DNA from: Ignavibacteria bacterium
Lineage (GTDB): Bacteria; Bacteroidota; Ignavibacteria; Ignavibacteriales; Ignavibacteriaceae
Direction: 5' to 3'
DNA length: 5,042 bases
NCBI GenBank assembly: GCA_030648225.1
Contig: JAUSIA010000095.1
Coordinates: 1 to 5,042, forward strand
Shown in pieces: positions 1 through 5,042 of this stretch. Positions within the stretch are counted from its first letter, which is position 1, and the number at the start of each line of letters is the position of its first letter. A program made the translations under genes and the position numbers. The notes beneath the pieces are model-generated. The model searched no databases. It saw only the letters and a list, made by a program, of their open reading frames with translations, and was not told the origin of the DNA.

Positions 1-394
1 TCCAGCTTGATGCTTCTGCGAGAGGAATGGGAAAAATAGTATGGTATCCATGAATAACATCATTTGCGAAAAGTAACGGAATACCTAATCGTGTTTCTTC
101 AACAGCAATTTTTTGAATTCTGTTTGCGGCTTCTGGTCCAGGAGTGCCAATTAAAAGTGACCCTACTTTGCCGCTGCGGATCAATTTTTCATTCTCTTCA
201 TTCACACCAATTTTCTGTACAAGCTGGCCGATCTTTTCATCAAGAGTCATTTTAGATAAAAGCCCTTCAACTTTTGCATCGTAATCTGACAGAGCCGGAT
301 CGAAGCGATTTTCCTGAGCAAAAACAGGGAAAAGAAATTCAGATAGGAGGAAAGAAAATAAAAAAAGAAAGGCGATAAGATTTTTGAGCAGCAT
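1..394 (-). CDS. GH3 beta-glucosidase, N-terminal part (cut by left edge)
   Basis: The first 131 codons of a glycoside hydrolase family 3 enzyme of the BglX type, which removes glucose from the non-reducing ends of beta-glucosides. The ATG at 394 is followed by a hydrophobic Sec signal peptide (residues 1-26, probable cleavage PVFA|QEN). The mature part opens with the usual GH3 N-terminal signatures: LLSKMTLDEKIGQL (residues 45-58), then RLGIPLLFANDVIHGYHTIFP (102-122 region), where D112 is the family's conserved substrate-binding aspartate. The catalytic nucleophile and acid/base lie beyond the edge, so activity cannot be confirmed. The signal peptide has no lipobox cysteine, so a periplasmic location is likely. 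No Shine-Dalgarno sequence is evident. It is the last visible gene of the co-oriented set, 164 bases after the compact GH144-like gene. Sophorose-preferring GH3 enzymes occur beside GH144 genes in other Bacteroidota, but linkage specificity here is inferred from neighbours only. Confidence 0.93.
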   Translation of the reverse strand, partial: MLLKNLIAFLFLFSFLLSEFLFPVFAQENRFDPALSDYDAKVEGLLSKMTLDEKIGQLVQKIGVNEENEKLIRSGKVGSLLIGTPGPEAANRIQKIAVEETRLGIPLLFANDVIHGYHTIFPIPLAEASSW

Positions 395-457
395 AGTTCT
401 ACAGTAAAAAAAAGATGTTAATATTTTTAAGATTATTATCCAATAAATTACTTTCCC

Positions 458-522
458 TGGAGTAATGGAGTAGTGGAGTTCATACTTATTTCCAATATTC
501 CATTATTCCAATATTCCACCAT
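458..522. repeat. Octamer-periodic imperfect inverted repeat (hairpin)
   Basis: Two arms, 458-477 and 491-510, face each other across a 13-base loop. Of 20 opposed positions, 17 are Watson-Crick pairs; in plus-strand RNA two more would be G-U pairs and one is a G-A mismatch. Each arm is also built from 8-base direct units: TGGAGTAA/TGGAGTAG on the left and TCCAATAT/TCCATTAT/TCCAATAT/TCCACCAT (491-522) on the right. It lies in the spacer between the compact GH144-like gene and the GH3 gene. No T-run follows it on the minus strand, so it is not a classical intrinsic terminator. It could be a dispersed palindromic (REP/MITE-like) element, a transcript-stabilising hairpin, or a degenerate terminator. 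Only one copy is visible here. Confidence 0.65.
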
Positions 523-558
523 CCCTCCGATAGAGCTCCTTCAGTTGTATAACCTAAT

Positions 559-1950
559 TCAATCAGATTCCATTCCGGTAAAACCCAATCTAACCAGTCC
601 TTCCTGTATTAAAGGATCTTTCATAACGTATTTCCAGACAAGCCCTGTCCTAAAATTTTCAATCATAATAACTATTGGTCCCTGGTCAATTCCAAGATAA
701 TCTGAATTAAACCAGTTAAGAGTTAGGTTAAAAGAATCTAAAAAACCATACTGACCCCATAAACCCTTACTGCTGTATTTTTCATTTATATTCATAAGAG
801 TTGGAATAACTATTTCGGGAGCAAAAACTATCGAACCTGCAGCAGCGGTTGGAGCTATAGTTCCATCATCAAAATAAACAAGTTCAGGTCCGCTGGTTCC
901 TCTTCCAGCATAACTTAAAAATTTCATCCCGTTTTTATTATAAGATTCACCGGGGCCATCGCAGGCTGTTAAACCCCAGCAGAGTGAATCATATCCTGCC
1001 CAGTTTGAAGGATTATCAATTGCATATTGCCTTTGCACATACGTTGCTCGGCGAGAGTTTTCAAAATAATCGATTCCTTTTTCTTTCATATACTTATCAA
1101 CCAAACCACGGAAATCAATAAACGTGTGTGAGAACTGATGACCGAACAAAGGAGGAAATGCTGCATGTGAAAGTCCCGGATAAGGTGTTCTCCAATCATA
1201 AGAATTCAACCATGATTCATAAGCAGCTTCAACATTTGTCATTCCGCTTCCGGCAGCCAGAATATAAAGGAACAAAGCCTCGTTATATCCGCTCCATCCC
1301 ATGTTGTGCATTCCCTCTTCCGGGGTCCAGCCCATTGAGATAGTATAAGCGTATTCTCCAGAAACGGGCATTTCAAAAAAATCCCAGTTTAATCTTTCTA
1401 TAAGTTTGTTTGAAAGGTTGTGAATTTCATTTTCCAGGTTGTTATCCAGATTATAGTAATTCCTGGCGAAGATAATTCCCATCATCAGTAGTCCGGTATC
1501 AACTGTTGAAAGTTCGCAATCCCACCTTCTTTTCCCTGTTTTCATATCCAGGAAATGGTAAAAGAATCCCTTATATCCTGTAGAATAACTGTTCTCACTC
1601 TGCTCTGATTTCCAGAAAAACCGCAATGTGTTTAGAACTAATTGTGCTGCGTCCTTACGCTTAATCCAACCTCTTTCAACCCCAACTCCGTATGAAGCTA
1701 ATGCAAATCCGACCGCTGCTATAGATGCAGGTGAATCAATTGTTGATCTATCCTTAACCAACCCGTTTTGAGGGTTTATCTCATTAATAAAATAGAGAAA
1801 AGCTCTATGCTGGAGGGTATCAATAAATTTTTCATCTGCCGGAATAAGAACATAATTAAGTTTATCGGCAGATATATAGTCAGACTTATTCTGTGCAAAG
1901 ACGAAGAAGAACAAAGTATATAAAAAAATCAGGTAGATGGTCTTTATCAT
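559..1950 (-). CDS. Compact GH144-like (glucoamylase-like domain) glycoside hydrolase, periplasmic
   Basis: A 463-residue protein with a Sec signal peptide (residues 1-19, probable cleavage VFA|QNK), followed almost at once by a single (alpha/alpha)6-type glucoamylase-like domain (about 40-458), related to GH144 endo-beta-1,2-glucanases. Visible family blocks are GVGVERGWI (88-96), WDCELSTVDTGLL (143-155), GYNEALFLYILAAGS (221-235, E224), AIDNP (310-314), WGLTACDGP (325-333), DDGTIAPTAAAGS (361-373), and YLGIDQGPIVIMIENFRTG (418-436). It has no binding module, Fn3 domain or T9SS sorting domain, unlike its upstream paralog, so it probably stays in the periplasm and acts on oligosaccharides. 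Aligned with that paralog, the acidic D-x-x-E of the active-site block becomes S148-x-x-D151, with an extra E146, so specificity or mechanism may differ. The ATG at 1950 is the natural start because it places the signal peptide at the N terminus. It ends in TGA. The family call is firm; substrate and exo/endo mode are inferred. Confidence 0.92.
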   Translation of the reverse strand: MIKTIYLIFLYTLFFFVFAQNKSDYISADKLNYVLIPADEKFIDTLQHRAFLYFINEINPQNGLVKDRSTIDSPASIAAVGFALASYGVGVERGWIKRKDAAQLVLNTLRFFWKSEQSENSYSTGYKGFFYHFLDMKTGKRRWDCELSTVDTGLLMMGIIFARNYYNLDNNLENEIHNLSNKLIERLNWDFFEMPVSGEYAYTISMGWTPEEGMHNMGWSGYNEALFLYILAAGSGMTNVEAAYESWLNSYDWRTPYPGLSHAAFPPLFGHQFSHTFIDFRGLVDKYMKEKGIDYFENSRRATYVQRQYAIDNPSNWAGYDSLCWGLTACDGPGESYNKNGMKFLSYAGRGTSGPELVYFDDGTIAPTAAAGSIVFAPEIVIPTLMNINEKYSSKGLWGQYGFLDSFNLTLNWFNSDYLGIDQGPIVIMIENFRTGLVWKYVMKDPLIQEGLVRLGFTGMESD

Positions 1951-1995
1951 TTAAACTCTTAATATGAAAATAATTTTATGTTAAATCCCATTTAA

Positions 1996-2023
1996 ATTAT
2001 ACCCCGTACTTAGTATAAAACAA
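1996..2023 (-). promoter_or_regulatory. Candidate sigma70-like promoter for the compact GH144-like gene
   Basis: On the minus strand a TTGTTT (2018-2023) and a perfect TATAAT (1996-2001) are separated by 16 bases, about 45 bases upstream of the ATG at 1950. This is a good match to a general sigma70 promoter. Many Bacteroidota instead use a TTTG / TAnnTTTG promoter, which I do not see here, and an AT-rich spacer can give such matches by chance. If real, the compact gene can be transcribed separately from the two genes upstream. Confidence 0.35.
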
Positions 2024-2080
2024 TGAGTTTCCCGAAGTCTGCCATGAATAGCCTTCGCATAGTCAAACCTGATCTTGCCT
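2024..2080. other. GC-richer patch inside an AT-rich spacer
   Basis: By hand count this stretch is 27 G/C of 57 (47%), while the flanks are 7 of 50 (1951-2000) and 3 of 20 (2081-2100), both about 15%. It lies between the two GH144-like genes. It contains a weak inverted repeat (CGAAG at 2033-2037 with CTTCG at 2053-2057) and another pair (GTCAAA 2062-2067 with TTTGAC 2083-2088). In the frame of the upstream gene no stop occurs until 1981-1983, 39 codons past its TAA. No start codon with a signal or a recognisable protein family supports a gene. It may be a remnant of a repeat or a gene fragment. Confidence 0.4.
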
Positions 2081-2100
2081 AATTTGACAAAACTATATTT

Positions 2101-4530
2101 TTATTTTTGGAGAACCATCTTACCGGTCAATAGTTTATTCTTACTGACAACTTTATAAATGTACACTCCCGATCCTACAGAGATATTTTGATTACTTTTT
2201 CCATCCCAGGAAAGATTAAGAGTACCCGGCGTTACTTCACCATTAAATAAAGTTTTAACTCCCCTTCCCAGTACATCGTATATGGTTACATTTATTTCCT
2301 GTGTTGCAGGAATGTTAAAAGAAATAGTCGTCGTTGGGTTGAACGGATTCGGGTAATTACCATTCAGTGTAAAATTGATTATTGAAAGATCTGACTGAGT
2401 TTGAACATCTGTTGGATCGTAAACAAATCCGATTGCATCAAGCATTGGCTGAATTTCAGGGTTCACCATAAATTTGTTCCAAAGCAACTGCGTGCGAAAA
2501 TTTTCAATCATCACAATAATAGGTCCTTGATCAATCGCCAGGTAACTTGCTGCCGTCCAGTTTTGCTGTGGATTGAATGCATCCTTGAATCCGTATGTTC
2601 CCCATAGGTTCTCGCCGTAATTCCTGTAAAGATTCTTTAAAACTTCCATTGACTCTAACGGGGTGTATGGCATTGACGATAGCGCAGCAGTTGGTGTAAT
2701 AGTGCCGTTATCATTACTGAATGGTGCATGTGCGCTGTATCCGAAAGGGTCATCTGAGGCGGTTAAACCCCAGGAATTATCAGAATAACCTGCAAAACCT
2801 CCGGGATTATCAATACAGTATGCTCTGTTAATAAGTGTATGGTATGTGTTGTTAACAGCATAGTTAGTGTAAGCATCTTTCTTGTTCCGCGGATCAAACC
2901 CAAGAAATGAGTAATGTGCAAAGAAAAGCGGACCACCATAGTTCCAGCCGACCTCAAGCGGATATCCGTAGAACGTTCCTCCGTTAACATAGGAAGAACT
3001 ACTTGCCCAGCCATCATAGTAAAGGCTTGAAGGTACTCCGTGAGTTGGAGATGCAATTGCAAGCAGATATGTTATCATTGTTTCATTGTAACCAATGAGT
3101 TTAAAATTCATTTGCCAGCCGTAATTAGGTGACCAATGCCAGTAAAGATAATTGGTAGGAGGATCTTGTCGGTACCAATCCCATTCGACTGATTCCCAAA
3201 TTTGATTTATATAAATTCGGATCGCATTTTCGGTTGTGTTGTTCTGACTAAAGTATTGTTTTGCGGTCAATAAGCCTTGTACCATAAAAGCAGTTTCGAC
3301 AAGGTCACCTCCATCATCGAACTGGCTGAATGGAATTACGTTACCGGTCTCGCCATTAAGCCAATGAGAAAATGCACCATGAAAACGATCAGCTGTTGTT
3401 ATCAGGAAGTCTAAGATCTGAAGCATTCGCTGAGTCCCCTCTTGTCTGGTTATAAAACCTCTTTCAATACCAACAAGTATCGCCATTATCCCAAAACCTG
3501 ATCCTCCAATAGTAACAGTATTCCCCGATCCGGTTCTTTCACGTGCCAGACCCGATACCGGGTGAGCATAATCCCAAAAATATCTAAAGATGGATTCCTG
3601 CACCATATCCAATAGTTCTTCATCATTAAGTTCATGAGTAGAGGCACTTTCTGTGGTCGAAAAACCCGATTCATTCTGATTATTATCGGAGGCACTTATC
3701 TTGTATGTAGCATTGATACCAGACTGCCCAATGAAGTCTGTGAAATACCTGTCATCTTTAGAAACTGTACCGACTAAATTAAAATTACCTGATTCTTCCT
3801 TATAAATATTATAACCTTCAAGATCGGGTTCAGTATTCGGTGTCCATTTCAGATCGATGTGTCTGTCAAATCCTTTTACCAATAAACCTGTTGGTGTTGC
3901 CGGAGGGATAGTATCGATAATCGCTGAATTCGAAATTATCCTGATTTCATCCAGAAAAACTGTGTGTTCTTCAGCATCAGAATCATCCTGTCCGAAGAAA
4001 ATTGTTTTAATAATAGTAAAATCCACATTTGGAGAAGTATTAATAAAAATATCTACGGGTAGTGAAATTTTTGTCCAAACATTCTGCTGAATATCCGCTG
4101 TATAGTCAGATATTTTTTGATGTGTTGATCTGGTATTTGTGTTATCTTCCAGATACATCGCCGGAAGTTTCAGTTTTTCCAACGGCATTTCAGAATAAAG
4201 CCAGAATTGTACGGAATCCATAATCGTAACATCCCAGGTTGGCCAGGGGGTTCCAATTGCGGCGACAGCCATACCCCAATCGCCCCCGGGGTTAGATGTC
4301 CAGTGAAGACGCAAGCTGTTCAAACCGGAATAATAATGATCTGTATCAACCGGAAATTTTTCACCAACTCGTTCAAGCAAACTAGGTGCACTTACAAATC
4401 CCCAACTCCAATCGTAAAACGTATTATCGGGGCTATCACTGAAAAATATATAAGGACCACCCTGTGCCTTAACCAATCCCTGGGTTAATAAAATAGTAAA
4501 CAACGATAAAATAATTATTCTTTTCATCAT
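2101..4530 (-). CDS. Secreted modular GH144-like endo-glucanase with T9SS sorting domain
   Basis: A modular extracellular enzyme of 809 residues from the ATG at 4530. In order: Sec signal peptide (1-22, cleavage VKA|QGG); a beta-sandwich of carbohydrate-binding-module type (about 25-200, ending HTVFLDEIRI); an Fn3 domain (about 209-297); a GH144/glucoamylase-like catalytic domain (about 300-706); and a T9SS type A sorting/FlgD-like Ig domain (about 720-809) with NYPNPFNPTTTISFNIP and YDVLGR. Catalytic-domain blocks include VGIERGFI, GDLVETAFMVQGLL (D409, E412), LIGYNETMITYLLA (E483), YCIDNPGGFAGY and YLAIDQGPIIVMIENFRTQLLW. GH144 members hydrolyse beta-1,2-glucan internally; the same fold occurs in cyclic beta-1,2-glucan synthases, so the substrate is inferred. 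T9SS export implies surface attachment or release. The frame also opens with a TTG at 4539, but the ATG at 4530 (or the adjacent one at 4527) fits the signal peptide better. It starts 26 bases after the GH94 stop, suggesting cotranscription. No Shine-Dalgarno is evident. Confidence 0.93.
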   Translation of the reverse strand: MMKRIIILSLFTILLTQGLVKAQGGPYIFFSDSPDNTFYDWSWGFVSAPSLLERVGEKFPVDTDHYYSGLNSLRLHWTSNPGGDWGMAVAAIGTPWPTWDVTIMDSVQFWLYSEMPLEKLKLPAMYLEDNTNTRSTHQKISDYTADIQQNVWTKISLPVDIFINTSPNVDFTIIKTIFFGQDDSDAEEHTVFLDEIRIISNSAIIDTIPPATPTGLLVKGFDRHIDLKWTPNTEPDLEGYNIYKEESGNFNLVGTVSKDDRYFTDFIGQSGINATYKISASDNNQNESGFSTTESASTHELNDEELLDMVQESIFRYFWDYAHPVSGLARERTGSGNTVTIGGSGFGIMAILVGIERGFITRQEGTQRMLQILDFLITTADRFHGAFSHWLNGETGNVIPFSQFDDGGDLVETAFMVQGLLTAKQYFSQNNTTENAIRIYINQIWESVEWDWYRQDPPTNYLYWHWSPNYGWQMNFKLIGYNETMITYLLAIASPTHGVPSSLYYDGWASSSSYVNGGTFYGYPLEVGWNYGGPLFFAHYSFLGFDPRNKKDAYTNYAVNNTYHTLINRAYCIDNPGGFAGYSDNSWGLTASDDPFGYSAHAPFSNDNGTITPTAALSSMPYTPLESMEVLKNLYRNYGENLWGTYGFKDAFNPQQNWTAASYLAIDQGPIIVMIENFRTQLLWNKFMVNPEIQPMLDAIGFVYDPTDVQTQSDLSIINFTLNGNYPNPFNPTTTISFNIPATQEINVTIYDVLGRGVKTLFNGEVTPGTLNLSWDGKSNQNISVGSGVYIYKVVSKNKLLTGKMVLQK

Positions 4531-4556
4531 GTAGCTCAATAATATTTATTAATTTC

Positions 4557-5042
4557 TTAGATAATAACTTCTACATCAGCATTTGTTTTGCCTAAAAGAT
4601 TTAAGACGTTTCCTTCAACAGGTTCCCCATTTACCCTGATAATTGGGACTCCTTTATTACCATTCAAATTTTTAAATTCTATACAATATATTGTGCCGCG
4701 AAATTTTCTCTTTATGCTAAATTCTTTCCAATGGTCAGGAATACAAGGATCAATAAGCAAACCATCTTGCGTAGCACGAACCCCAAGGATAAATTCAACT
4801 ATTACCTTTTGAAACCAGGAAGCAGAGCCCGTGTACCAGGTCCAGCCGCCCATTCCATAATGAGGTGAATCAGGACCATCAATGTTTCCAGGGGTTACAT
4901 ACGGCTCGGCTGCATATTCATCCGGGTTCATTCCATTATTGATAGGGGATAATCTTTTGTACACTTCGAAAGCATTTTTATTATCCTTTAAGATAGAATA
5001 TGCCCAGATTGCCCAGGTTGCTGCATGAGTATATACTCCTCC
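4557..5042 (-). CDS. GH94 glycoside phosphorylase, C-terminal part (cut by right edge)
   Basis: The last 161 codons of a GH94 inverting phosphorylase, which cleaves a beta-glucoside with inorganic phosphate to release alpha-glucose 1-phosphate. The frame stays open to the right edge, so any internal GTG (for example at 4964) is not the true start. Visible motifs are GGVYTHAATWA (fragment residues 1-11), SPINNGMNP (32-40), AEPYVTPGNIDGPDSP (45-60), GGWTWYTGSASW (65-76), LGVRATQDGLLIDPCIPDHW (86-105), and a closing beta-sandwich with VNGEPVEGN. The His of G-G-x-Y-x-H and the Thr-Gly of Y-T-G-S-A are the family's phosphate-site residues as I recall them. The catalytic acid lies off the window. 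GH94 enzymes are usually cytoplasmic; the N terminus is not visible to check. The W-T-W-Y-T-G-S version differs from the S-W-L-T-G-T/A form I associate with cellobiose and chitobiose phosphorylases, so specificity is left open. Cyclic-glucan synthases carry a similar C-terminal domain, an alternative that the missing N terminus cannot exclude. Confidence 0.9.
   Translation of the reverse strand, partial: GGVYTHAATWAIWAYSILKDNKNAFEVYKRLSPINNGMNPDEYAAEPYVTPGNIDGPDSPHYGMGGWTWYTGSASWFQKVIVEFILGVRATQDGLLIDPCIPDHWKEFSIKRKFRGTIYCIEFKNLNGNKGVPIIRVNGEPVEGNVLNLLGKTNADVEVII

Noticed and set aside
64..255. Plus-strand 63-residue open frame near the left edge
   Set aside because: It is antisense to the conserved N-terminal region of the GH3 enzyme, which explains the sequence fully.
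406..413. Run of eight A (T8 on the minus strand) as a terminator tail
   Set aside because: No hairpin lies immediately before it on the minus strand; the nearest one is about 45 bases away. It sits just upstream of the GH3 start and is more likely AT-rich leader.
2033..2057. Possible intrinsic terminator after the large enzyme (CGAAG/CTTCG stem)
   Set aside because: The stem is only 5 base pairs with a 15-base loop and is not followed directly by a T-run on the minus strand.
2763..3062. 99-residue minus-strand open frame, and other open frames antisense to or overlapping the enzyme genes
   Set aside because: They lie wholly inside clearly coding regions in another frame, show no domain or signal features, and have low-complexity or arbitrary composition.
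4531..4539. TTG start at 4539 extending the large enzyme by three residues
   Set aside because: The extension adds only three residues before the double ATG (4530, 4527). No ribosome-binding site favours it, and the ATG gives a standard short Met-Lys-Arg signal peptide start.
4557..4964. Separate small gene starting at GTG 4964
   Set aside because: The same frame is open to the right edge and the upstream codons encode GH94 motifs (GGVYTHAATWA), so this is the tail of a larger gene.

Overview
The window is a bacterial carbohydrate-degradation locus with every recognisable gene on the minus strand, so it reads right to left. In transcription order it holds: the C-terminal 161 codons of a GH94 glycoside phosphorylase (cut by the right edge); a large modular secreted protein with a GH144/glucoamylase-like catalytic domain and a type IX secretion (T9SS) C-terminal sorting domain; a second, compact GH144-like protein with only a signal peptide; and the N-terminal 131 codons of a GH3 beta-glucosidase (cut by the left edge). 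Gaps between genes are 26, 150 and 164 bases.

The organism is most likely in the Bacteroidota/Chlorobiota/Ignavibacteriota group. The base composition is AT-rich, no clear Shine-Dalgarno sequence precedes the visible starts, the big enzyme ends in a T9SS sorting domain with the N-Y-P-N-P-F-N-P-T-T-T motif that is especially common in Ignavibacteria-like genomes, and all three visible signal peptides appear to be cleaved just before a glutamine, as is typical of Bacteroidota. The exact lineage cannot be fixed from this window.

The proposed pathway is inference from the enzyme families. The T9SS-exported GH144 protein, which also carries a putative carbohydrate-binding beta-sandwich and an Fn3 domain, would cut a glucan outside the cell. 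The second GH144-like protein and the GH3 enzyme, both with plain Sec signals, would trim oligosaccharides in the periplasm. The GH94 phosphorylase would split the remaining disaccharides or oligosaccharides with phosphate. GH144 founding members are endo-beta-1,2-glucanases, so beta-1,2-glucan is the leading candidate substrate, but the specificity of the GH3 and GH94 members cannot be read from the fragments.

The spacers are short. The one between the two GH144-like genes (1951-2100) holds a candidate sigma70-like promoter and a GC-richer patch. The one before the GH3 gene (395-558) holds an unusual octamer-periodic inverted repeat. No RNA genes, CRISPR arrays, insertion sequences or convincing intrinsic terminators were seen. 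The locus resembles known glucan-utilisation clusters; the least explained parts are the divergent active-site motif of the compact paralog and the octamer hairpin.
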